From the IMG/VR virus record IMGVR_UViG_3300020195_000171, positions 1 to 22,463 of that record: DNA of 22,463 nt, one strand, 5' to 3'. Below, piece by piece: positions 14,855-22,147 of this stretch. Position 1 is the stretch's first letter, and every line of letters begins with the position of its first letter. The stretch comes from a virus. The position numbers and the translations under genes are program-made. The notes under the pieces were generated by a model that was not told the origin of the DNA, did not search any database, and saw nothing but the letters and a program-made list of their open reading frames with translations.

Positions 14855-17800
14855 TTCGACTCCCCTACGGTACGACTGAATCGCGCGAGCCCATCATTCA
14901 CGTCCATCGTTTCGAAACGCGGGATACGAAGACGGAGCAGCGCTTCTACGCGGGTGCGGGCGAGCGGCGTTTGCGCGTTTCTCTTGATAGTTTGGCGCCA
15001 GATGAGCGGGCGGAAATCATCAACCAATTCGCGGCTGCGCAGGGTTCATATCTGCCGTTCACGATCAACCTGGTTCTACCCGACGGCTCGACGGAAGTTT
15101 TGTCCGTTCGGTTTGCTGCGCCTCGGCTGGAAATCCAGACGCTGATTGACGGCTCCACCTGGGCCGCGTCATTCGATCTGATTGTGGATCCGGGAGCGGC
15201 TCCAGCATATACTAGCGCCTCGACTGAAACGCGTTTTCCTGGCGCGTCTCTTCAGACCGCTTTGTTGAGTCCGGTGCAGGAGATCATTCCGCTATTGGTC
15301 ATCACCACATTGGCAGGGACGGTCCATCGCGTCTCTGAGCGCGCTTGCGCGGTTGACGGAGTAGCCTACGCGGCTAAGCTGATTGAATGGGACGGCATCA
15401 AGCAGACTTTGTACGGCGCGGACCAAGCAAGTTTCACGCTGGCGAATGCCGACCGGGCATTTACGACGGCGGTGAACGCTGATAATTGGCACGCAGCGGA
15501 CGTGCAATTTTCGCTCCTTCACGTTGGCACTCTTATCAAGCTCAACCTTTGGCGCGGGCACGTTATTCCCGGCGGTTGGGATTTGTCGGGCGGGACTACG
15601 TTCCGAATCACTGCCGGTGATGGCGCTTATCAGCTACGCCTTGCCTATCCTCCGCGAAAGATCACGCGGCAAGATGGGTTTGTCACTCCTGCCGATCACC
15701 AGCCGGTGAATCTGGGCAAAGGCAAAAATAGAATTACGGCGACATCGGTGGTTCACGATACCGGCTACGGCAAGCCGTTGAAGGATATTTGGGTGGACGA
15801 CGCAACCGCGCCGCTGCAGGTTCGTTGCGACGTGTTGGCGGGGAGGGATGAAAAGGAATTCTACGCGGCGATCGGCATTGTTGGGCGCGGCCCGATCGGC
15901 GACTTTGGCGCGGTGCCGATTATTGCCGGGGCGACGATTTACAAGTACGGCACGTTGGATGGGCAACCACATCACGGCCCTGGCTTGCTGGGCCTTCGTC
16001 GTTCGCGTGGCGGCAACGCGGCCACGGGGTCAGAAACGCAAATCAATAGCAACCCCGATGCCGGATCGACGATTTTGGCGATTGACGAAGTAGGTACACC
16101 GCTGCCAGCCACACCGCTCGCTCCTCCGGGCGCGGCGTTCCTGCAAATTCGTCGCACCGATGAGGCCGGTATACAGCCGGATAATGCCACGAAAGAACAC
16201 GAAATGATCGCGTTTGTTTCGCAGGGCAATGGCGGGTATATTTGGACTGCGGGAGTTCGCTCCTGGGCAACGGCACTCACAAATCCGGCATGGATAGCGA
16301 TCAACGTCTGGCTCCGCGGCCTCGGCCTCGGCGCTGCATCGCAGGCCTCGCAGGAGGCGGAATTCGACGTCGTAGCGGCTGAGGCTTTCGCGGCAACTTG
16401 CGCTACGGTTGCGCCGGTTCTGGTTGGTGCTGGGACGGAAACTCAGTTTCGATTTGTCGGCGTGATCGAAGAGGAAAAGCCGCTTCGCGATTGGTTGAAG
16501 GAAATATTGGCGTGCGCGCTGGGCTACTTCACGTTTTCCTTTGGCAAGCTGAAACTCGGCAGCCGGTTTCATTCGGGATCGACTGAAGCTTTCGATAGTG
16601 GGAATATCATTCTGAATTCGCTCGCTTTGAGCGCGGCGACGGCGGAATACAATAACCTTTCCGCTACCTTTGCCGACCGGGAGTACGGCTATCAGAGCAA
16701 CACCCTTGAATTTATAGAGACCGATCATAGTGCCGCGATTGGGCAGGAGCTCAAAGCGTCTATAAATCTGGCTGGCGTCGCCACAAAGTCACAGGCAGCG
16801 CGACTCACGACAACATTGGTACGCGAGCAACTGGGCGGCGCAAACGCGGCTGAATGGGCAAAGGCACGGCGCATTGCGGCTTCGACGACGGTTCTCGCGC
16901 TGAACGTCGATTGCGGAACTATTGGCAATCTGACCCATGCGGACATGCCGTCCGGGGCCGGTGAATTTATTGTAGAAGGCTGGACGCTCAATCGAGACAT
17001 GAGCATCTCGATTGAGGGCCGCTCGACGACCGATGCAATGTACGACATGCTCGTGGGGAATAAGCCGACAGATGTGGCGGTGAATCTTCCTCCGGGATCT
17101 GTGGACAAACTGCCGGGATTGTTCATTTATACGCCGGTCGTCAAAGATATCGGCTTTTTGACTTTGACCAATTGTTCGATGACTGACGGCTCCAACCGGG
17201 GCCTGCGCAGCGTGACTGTATTTTTGGTTTACATCGACGAAACGGAGCCGAATAACTGGGTAACGAATAACTCTGATCCTGGCACCGTTGATCCAGCTAC
17301 ATTTAACGTGACGCCGAACGGAGTGGTTACTTTTGGCGTCGATGACTACGTTGTTTTTGAAGACGTAGGAGATTACGAGATCGACCGGATTACAGCGATT
17401 GCAACGCCCGCATGGACGCTACAACGAAGCTGGCCGGGGAACGATCCGGCTGAGGCTATATTTGAGTCGCTACGGGCCGCCCACGCAGCGGGCACGCGCA
17501 TCTATCGGTGCAAGGTCCAAAAGTTTAGCTTCAACGCTGCGGGCGGGACGTTTGAGGATTCGAGCGACACGGGGACGCTGGCCACGGAATTTGCTTGTCA
17601 GATTGCTGATGCCCGCGTTATGGCCGTTGTGGCCAGCGCCTCAAATGGGTACGGATACTCCGATTGGGTGGTCTATAACCTCGGAGCCGGGCTGAGTACC
17701 GGCAATATGTCAACGTATGGCGGTGGATCAATTCCTCCTGATCCGGTAACCATCGTTTCCGCAGATTATGAATATATCGACGCCTATCGCCTGCGTGTGC

Positions 17801-20484
17801 GGATTTATTGGACGCCGCCAGTAGTGCCGGGGACTTTCGCCGGGGTCCATTGTTTTGAGGAATCGCCGGACGTTTCCTCGATTGGCAGCACGCCGATGGA
17901 CGGCACGCAGGCGATGGATGGCACGTCGAATCTAGGCGGGGATTGGGCTCCAGCCGATCTAGGGCGCGGTGTCGTGAGTCCGTTTGTTATCGAGATGGCC
18001 GCGCCTGTCATTGGGTTGACGAAGCGATTTTATCTGGCGAGCTATTCCGCTGGCGCAGAGGCTCCGCTGGTCAGGGCAACCGATCCCAGCCCGACGCCAA
18101 GCATTACGCTGGCAATCGTTTTGCCGGTCTACCAATCCGGCGTCGAGTACGCGCAACTCGTTACCGGCGCGGTGGCCACGATTGAATACGATGAGTCTCA
18201 GGTGGCCTCACCAAAATACCGCATTCGGTTTCAGTGGGCGGTTCCATCTATCGCGTCTGCTGCGTGGCAACTTGGATTTGGCGGGGTGCAGATAGTCTAC
18301 CAGTACGACGACGGAGGCCGCTCGAATGGCCCGAGTTTCGCGGTGAACGAACTCGATGCGAAGAGCGATTGGTACGATCTGTATATCGGCACCAGCGTTA
18401 TCGGATGCTGGTTTGTCTCCTACGACAACTCCGAACAGCCGCGCCTGAATACCATTGTCCCTGGCGTGACACCGCGTTCCGATGTCACGGTGGTTTGGCC
18501 GCTTGCCACACGTCCGGCGGCGGCTCCATACGCGGATAACGTCACTACATTCGCCGTATCGAATGCCCGTTATACGACCAATGGGCAGGGCCTAAAGGTT
18601 TTGAAAATCGACTGGGTTTGGACGATACCCGTGGGAGCTGACGCGCTCGCACGGTGGGGCGGGGCAATCATCTACCTGTTCATTCCCGGCGATACGAACC
18701 CGTATCAGATCAGCGGCGCCGAGTCTGGCGCGGCGGGTACGATGGAGTTTTCCCAGTTCCCGATAGCAATTGAAAGCTGGACGTTTTACGCAATCAGTCA
18801 GGACAACAACGGAAACCCGAACACGACAGCAGCCGCGCCGATTGGAGGAACGCCTAGTTCTTCGATATCCGTTGGGCCTCCTACGCCTGGGGCTGCGGGG
18901 ACGGAGTGGACCGGGAATGTCACCAGCCCTTCATTCTCCGTCGCCTCCGTATCCGCCTCTGATGGCACTACCACGCAGCGAATCTCCGCTACCTTTACAA
19001 GGCCCGGCGATGTGACGTGGGGCGGCGTGGAGGGACGAGTGTACGATGGGGCGGCACTCGTTGCGAAGACTCCGGCCAGCGCGTCTCCGTGGAGGATCGA
19101 GGTTCCGAATCCGACGACGTCAACGACGCTGACAATCAAGCTGGTATCTTTCGATGTCAACGGACAGACGAACACGGAAACTGCCGGAACTCCGCAGGGT
19201 ACGGTGCTTGTTGGCTCGACTGCCGGTACTTTGGATTTGCGCAAGTTTCTTCCGGCATCGACCGACAATTTTGCCATCGTCGGTTCGTTCCTTCAGGTCA
19301 AAACCGGCGTCGCGATTACGGTCGATGCGTCAGGAAATTTGAGGGTAGCTGTGAGCGGGATCGACGCCAGCCTCATAGCGGCGGGCGCGGTCGGCAACGC
19401 CGCTTTGATAAATGGCTCCGTTGATGATCTCAAGCTCGCAGCGGCGGCTGTGACGGCTGCCAAGATTGCGGCGGGCGCGGTAACATCTCCGGCTATCGCA
19501 GCCAGCGCGGTTACAGCGGGTAAGATCGCGGCTTTGTCCATCGTGGCTGGCGACATTGCGGCAGACGCCATCACGGCGGCAAAGATTTTGGCGGGATCTA
19601 TCACAACCGTGAAGATCGCCGCCGGAGCAGTGACGGCGACGGAGATCGCCGCACTCGCTATCGTCGCTGGCAAGATCGCAGCAAACGCCATCACGGCCAC
19701 GGAGATTGCTACCGATGCGGTGACTGCCGGCAAGATCCTGGCAGGGTCGATAACCACGGGAAAGGTTGCAGCAAACGCTATCAGTTCGGACAAGCTGGAC
19801 GCGACGGTTATCAACGTTGGCGGCGGCGGGTCGAAGCCTGGTAAGTTCGCGGTATTCAACGCGGCTGGTTCGCAGATCGGGTTTATTGGCGTCGAAGGTG
19901 CGAACGAGGGCGGCTGGCTCAAGACTTTGAGCGTCGGAGGTTCGTCCTACGCAACCGGAAAACTTAAGGCCGATGCAAGCGGGAATGTGACGATTGATGG
20001 CGCGACGCTGACTTTGTTTGCGAATGGGATCACGTCTGTAATCGACAATAGTAACTCGGGTGGATACGTTTCCGGGTTCCGAAGCACTGACGCGAGCGGG
20101 TATCTGGCGCGCATGGGCGTTTCGAGCGGGGGAGGCGGCATTCCGTTTGTGAGCACTTTGCGAGGATCAATCAGAGGTGAGATGACTTCCGATTCATCGG
20201 GAGCGTACCTGACGTTGACTAATTCCGCTGGCACGCAAACGATTGAGCTCGACGGGAATCAAGGGCGGGCCAATCTCACATCGGTGAATGCTTCTTCGTC
20301 CTACAGCGTTGCTTCATCTCAGGTAGTGTCCGCCCGTAAGACCGGTTGGGCGACGGCGACTGGCACGGCGAACCGAACCACGTTTGCAACATCCACCGTA
20401 ACTTTGCCGGAGTTGGCGGAACGCTTGAAAGCCCTAATCGACGATTTGCACAATTCCGCTGGCCATGGGCTGATAGGAACGTAG
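14851..20484 (+). CDS. giant tail tip / host specificity protein, fused gpM-gpL-gpJ-like with fibre C-terminus
   Basis: At 1877 residues this is the largest product here and probably the central tip of the tail: hub, receptor-binding stem and fibre. Residues 1-115 repeat the gpM-like plan of the preceding gene (GERRLRVSLDSLAPDERAEI, then SVRFAAPR). Residues about 150-260 resemble gpL or other hub domains (VDGVAYAAKLIEWDGIKQTL, then SFTLANADRAFTTAV). Residues about 504-735 look like the gpJ hub (NSLALSAATAEYNNLSATFA, then REYGYQ). Four beta-sandwich modules follow, with core strands near 980, 1122, 1248 and 1376, perhaps FN3-like. Residues 1529-1648 are 12 decapeptide repeats. The C-terminal 225 residues are Gly/Ser/Thr-rich beta sequence ending in a helix and GHGLIGT. 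The start is in an ATGA overlap; the end is ten bases before the next gene. Domain names are inferred from pattern, not alignment. Confidence 0.85.
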   Translation: MIRLPYGTTESREPIIHVHRFETRDTKTEQRFYAGAGERRLRVSLDSLAPDERAEIINQFAAAQGSYLPFTINLVLPDGSTEVLSVRFAAPRLEIQTLIDGSTWAASFDLIVDPGAAPAYTSASTETRFPGASLQTALLSPVQEIIPLLVITTLAGTVHRVSERACAVDGVAYAAKLIEWDGIKQTLYGADQASFTLANADRAFTTAVNADNWHAADVQFSLLHVGTLIKLNLWRGHVIPGGWDLSGGTTFRITAGDGAYQLRLAYPPRKITRQDGFVTPADHQPVNLGKGKNRITATSVVHDTGYGKPLKDIWVDDATAPLQVRCDVLAGRDEKEFYAAIGIVGRGPIGDFGAVPIIAGATIYKYGTLDGQPHHGPGLLGLRRSRGGNAATGSETQINSNPDAGSTILAIDEVGTPLPATPLAPPGAAFLQIRRTDEAGIQPDNATKEHEMIAFVSQGNGGYIWTAGVRSWATALTNPAWIAINVWLRGLGLGAASQASQEAEFDVVAAEAFAATCATVAPVLVGAGTETQFRFVGVIEEEKPLRDWLKEILACALGYFTFSFGKLKLGSRFHSGSTEAFDSGNIILNSLALSAATAEYNNLSATFADREYGYQSNTLEFIETDHSAAIGQELKASINLAGVATKSQAARLTTTLVREQLGGANAAEWAKARRIAASTTVLALNVDCGTIGNLTHADMPSGAGEFIVEGWTLNRDMSISIEGRSTTDAMYDMLVGNKPTDVAVNLPPGSVDKLPGLFIYTPVVKDIGFLTLTNCSMTDGSNRGLRSVTVFLVYIDETEPNNWVTNNSDPGTVDPATFNVTPNGVVTFGVDDYVVFEDVGDYEIDRITAIATPAWTLQRSWPGNDPAEAIFESLRAAHAAGTRIYRCKVQKFSFNAAGGTFEDSSDTGTLATEFACQIADARVMAVVASASNGYGYSDWVVYNLGAGLSTGNMSTYGGGSIPPDPVTIVSADYEYIDAYRLRVRIYWTPPVVPGTFAGVHCFEESPDVSSIGSTPMDGTQAMDGTSNLGGDWAPADLGRGVVSPFVIEMAAPVIGLTKRFYLASYSAGAEAPLVRATDPSPTPSITLAIVLPVYQSGVEYAQLVTGAVATIEYDESQVASPKYRIRFQWAVPSIASAAWQLGFGGVQIVYQYDDGGRSNGPSFAVNELDAKSDWYDLYIGTSVIGCWFVSYDNSEQPRLNTIVPGVTPRSDVTVVWPLATRPAAAPYADNVTTFAVSNARYTTNGQGLKVLKIDWVWTIPVGADALARWGGAIIYLFIPGDTNPYQISGAESGAAGTMEFSQFPIAIESWTFYAISQDNNGNPNTTAAAPIGGTPSSSISVGPPTPGAAGTEWTGNVTSPSFSVASVSASDGTTTQRISATFTRPGDVTWGGVEGRVYDGAALVAKTPASASPWRIEVPNPTTSTTLTIKLVSFDVNGQTNTETAGTPQGTVLVGSTAGTLDLRKFLPASTDNFAIVGSFLQVKTGVAITVDASGNLRVAVSGIDASLIAAGAVGNAALINGSVDDLKLAAAAVTAAKIAAGAVTSPAIAASAVTAGKIAALSIVAGDIAADAITAAKILAGSITTVKIAAGAVTATEIAALAIVAGKIAANAITATEIATDAVTAGKILAGSITTGKVAANAISSDKLDATVINVGGGGSKPGKFAVFNAAGSQIGFIGVEGANEGGWLKTLSVGGSSYATGKLKADASGNVTIDGATLTLFANGITSVIDNSNSGGYVSGFRSTDASGYLARMGVSSGGGGIPFVSTLRGSIRGEMTSDSSGAYLTLTNSAGTQTIELDGNQGRANLTSVNASSSYSVASSQVVSARKTGWATATGTANRTTFATSTVTLPELAERLKALIDDLHNSAGHGLIGT
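17788..19230 (+). repeat. four divergent beta-sandwich modules in the tip protein
   Basis: Similar core strands recur at protein residues about 980 (RLRVRIYWTPP), 1122 (KYRIRFQWAVP), 1248 (LKVLKIDWVWTIP) and 1376 (QRISATFTRP), 126-142 residues apart. Each is followed by a segment describing a Gly-rich turn and another strand. The copies differ too much to look like recent duplications. FN3-like folds are common in lambda gpJ-type tip proteins, and this reading is inferred. Confidence 0.6.
19435..19794 (+). repeat. twelve 30-bp (decapeptide) repeats in the tip protein
   Basis: Residues 1529-1648 consist of 12 consecutive ten-residue units with consensus I-A-A-x-A-(I/V)-T-A-x-K/E. Examples are IAADAITAAK, IAANAITATE and ILAGSITTGK. 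The DNA is degenerate between units, so this is an old repeat kept by selection, although a longer pattern of about 50 residues is also visible (IAALSIVAGD and IAALAIVAGK). Similar spaced I-x-x-x-x-I/V repeats in phage fibres form trimeric beta or coiled stalks. Confidence 0.92.
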
Positions 20485-20494
20485 AATAGGAATA

Positions 20495-20872
20495 ATGAAA
20501 ACACTTTTTCTTGCGCTAACGCTTTTATTGATGCCAATGCTGGCGCAGACTAAATCGTATTGGTGGCACTCTGCCATTAAGCCTCCAATCTCCGGCACAA
20601 TATTGGCTGGTGAAGCTAAGGAGTTTGTGGCCATGGTGGCATCAGACCCGGACCCAAGCATCATCGGGTTCCGTTTTATATGCCGGTTTACGGCTGGCGG
20701 TGTTGAGTACACGGTGGATCGTATGGAGCCAATCACGCGTCGCACGCCGGACGGTGCAACCGCATCCCTGGTATTCGAAGTGCAGAACGCTAAGGTTCTG
20801 TCTGCAACCGCTCAGCCTTTGAGGGGCGGGGCGGTCACATCAGCATGGGGAGGAACGGATGGAACGAATTGA
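20495..20872 (+). CDS. small protein with signal peptide, unknown function, in the lambda lom position
   Basis: I do not recognise the family of this 125-residue protein. It begins with a typical Sec signal peptide: MK, a hydrophobic stretch (TLFLALTLLLMPM), then LAQ, so cleavage would fall near residue 17-18. The remaining chain is about 107 residues, beta-rich in look (EFVAMVASDPDPSIIGFRFI, then SLVFEVQNAKVLSATAQPL), with one Cys, so no internal disulphide is possible. The start at 20495 has an AGGA box and lies ten bases after the tip gene. The end overlaps the next gene by 14 bases. In lambda, lom, which encodes an outer membrane protein that changes the host surface, lies in the same position after gene J. 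There is no visible sequence link to lom. It could be a conversion factor, an exclusion factor, or a protein used with the tail fibres. Confidence 0.75.
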   Translation: MKTLFLALTLLLMPMLAQTKSYWWHSAIKPPISGTILAGEAKEFVAMVASDPDPSIIGFRFICRFTAGGVEYTVDRMEPITRRTPDGATASLVFEVQNAKVLSATAQPLRGGAVTSAWGGTDGTN

Positions 20873-21140
20873 GCTGACTCAGAATCAGCAGCAGCGCCTC
20901 CAGCACTTTCGGCGTCAAATCGAGCCGCTTAAGGCGCAGGCGGCTGCGCTCGAACAAGGAGTTTTCGCCATGCTTTCAACGGTCGTTGAATGCGCCGGTG
21001 CCGATCCTGGCGCTAACTACTCGCTCAACGAGGAGGGCACTGCATTGGTTTGCACGAACCAACAGGAGCCGGCAGCCGGTTCCATGTCCGCGGCACCGAT
21101 TCCAAACGAGGGAATGGTCAATGGCCTGGCTCAGCAGTAA
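20859..21140 (+). CDS. small protein with N-terminal coiled coil, unknown function
   Basis: This 93-residue protein was not recognised. The first 45 residues are helical and polar with heptad-like spacing (RIELTQNQQQRLQHFRRQIE, then PLKAQAAALEQGVFAML), and the rest is acidic and probably loose (CAGADPGANYSLNEEGTALV). Two Cys occur in VVECAG and LVCTNQ. A strong GGGGAGGA box lies a few bases before the ATG at 20859, so the gene is very likely expressed. It overlaps the previous gene by 14 bases and the next one by 20 bases. Its place before a tail fibre gene fits a fibre-associated or assembly role, but that is only position-based. Confidence 0.66.
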   Translation: MERIELTQNQQQRLQHFRRQIEPLKAQAAALEQGVFAMLSTVVECAGADPGANYSLNEEGTALVCTNQQEPAAGSMSAAPIPNEGMVNGLAQQ

Positions 21141-21822
21141 CAGTTTTACGGCAGGCATGGCCATGAGCCATGCCTATCTGAACAACCTGGCGAACGATAT
21201 CCGCGCATGGGGCGGGAACGTTAACGCGGGCGGGTACACGCTTTCTAACGTGCTGTCGATTTCATTGGGTGCCGGCACAGCGGCGCAGAAACTTGCGGTT
21301 TATGAGAGCGGCGCAAACTTCTACGGCCTCGGCATGGAAACCGGAGCATTTGGGGCGGCAATGCGGCATGTCGCCGGCACCACTGGCGGTCACAGTTTTT
21401 TTGTTGATAACACCATTCGCGCCGCGTTCATAACGCCGTCTGGCAGAGTTCAGATTGGGACGGGAACCGATCCGCAGACGACACTCCATGTAACCGGCAA
21501 CGTGAGCAATGAGATCGCGAGATTTCAGGCTGGTGGCCTGACGGCCAATCGGGCATTTCTGAGTTTGTACAACAACAATTCTGCATTCTGGTTCGAGGTG
21601 GCAAACGGAGATCCGGCGGGCGGCGGGACGCTGAACGGGCTCGGCTTTTGGGACCGCAACGGAGCAGGCTCATCCGTTTTGAGGATGTATCTGCATGGCG
21701 GCGGCGGGGCTTCGATTTACGGCTTGCCGACGCACGCCGACAACGCAGCGGCGACTGGGGCGGGACTGGCTTCCGGTCGATTGTACCGAACGTCAACTGG
21801 TGTAATGGGAGTAGTATTTTAA
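21121..21822 (+). CDS. tail fibre / receptor-binding protein
   Basis: This 233-residue protein has a fibre-like build. The N-terminus (MAWLSSNSFTAGMAMSHAYL, then NNLANDIRAWGGNVNAGGYTLSNV) contains the short docking-like segment often seen before fibre stems, and the chain then becomes Gly/Ala/Thr-rich with beta alternation. The C-terminus, YGLPTHADNAAATGAGLASG followed by RLYRTSTGVMGVVF, matches a widespread fibre ending of the type ADNAAA...AGLxxGxxYRTxTG. A peptidase or chaperone domain was not seen. The ATG at 21121 was chosen over one at 20986, which would lie well inside the previous gene and produce a basic, non-fibre N-terminus. GAGGGA precedes it at seven bases. The stop overlaps the next ATG. 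Confidence 0.8.
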   Translation: MAWLSSNSFTAGMAMSHAYLNNLANDIRAWGGNVNAGGYTLSNVLSISLGAGTAAQKLAVYESGANFYGLGMETGAFGAAMRHVAGTTGGHSFFVDNTIRAAFITPSGRVQIGTGTDPQTTLHVTGNVSNEIARFQAGGLTANRAFLSLYNNNSAFWFEVANGDPAGGGTLNGLGFWDRNGAGSSVLRMYLHGGGGASIYGLPTHADNAAATGAGLASGRLYRTSTGVMGVVF

Positions 21823-22139
21823 TGGCACTTTCACTAGCGGTAAGACAAGCGATTCTGGCCGAGATTGCGGCGAATGGAATCGACAGCGTTACCGCTGCAA
21901 TTAGAGAATCTTACTTTACTGCCAAGGTCGGATCGGCCATCACCGGGCTCGAGGCGGCGGTTAAGATGCAGATCGCCGATTGGACAACGCTTGAAGCGTT
22001 TTTGACCGCTGGCGTATCCTCGACCGCTCTATATCCGATACGGGATGCGATTTCAGATAAAATCGCCGCTCGTGATGAGACCGGTTTGGGAATACTGCTA
22101 CTTACGTTTTACGCCTCCGATAAGGCGCATAGAGGATAA
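21822..22139 (+). CDS. small helical protein of unknown function downstream of the fibre gene
   Basis: This 105-residue protein was not recognised. It is nearly all helical (LSLAVRQAILAEIAANGIDS, then VTAAIRESYFTAKVGSAITG) and contains no Cys, signal peptide or full-length membrane span; the hydrophobic piece LGILLLTFYA is too short. The gene starts in a TAATG overlap with the fibre gene and is preceded by GGGAG ten bases upstream. It ends eight bases before the endolysin gene. Its slot between fibre and lysis genes is where tail fibre assembly factors or holins often lie. A holin is unlikely for lack of a membrane segment. A fibre chaperone is possible but not supported by motif. A start at 21648 would nearly duplicate the end of the fibre gene in another frame and was not used. 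Confidence 0.7.
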   Translation: MALSLAVRQAILAEIAANGIDSVTAAIRESYFTAKVGSAITGLEAAVKMQIADWTTLEAFLTAGVSSTALYPIRDAISDKIAARDETGLGILLLTFYASDKAHRG

Positions 22140-22147
22140 TAATCACC

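Noticed and set aside
19435-19794. CRISPR-like array reading of the 30-bp periodic repeats
   Set aside because: The periodicity is at the protein level within an open coding frame; there are no unique spacers or conserved palindromic repeats.
19293-19922. Minus-strand open frame of 209 codons opposite the decapeptide array
   Set aside because: Its Ala/Ile/Val repeats are the reverse complement of the array; no independent evidence.
20986-21120. Longer fibre protein starting at 20986
   Set aside because: The extra 45 residues are Arg-rich and Pro-rich without fibre character and overlap the coiled-coil gene; the ATG at 21121 has GAGGGA upstream.
21822-22139. Holin assignment for the small protein before the endolysin
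   Set aside because: There is no hydrophobic segment long enough to span a membrane.
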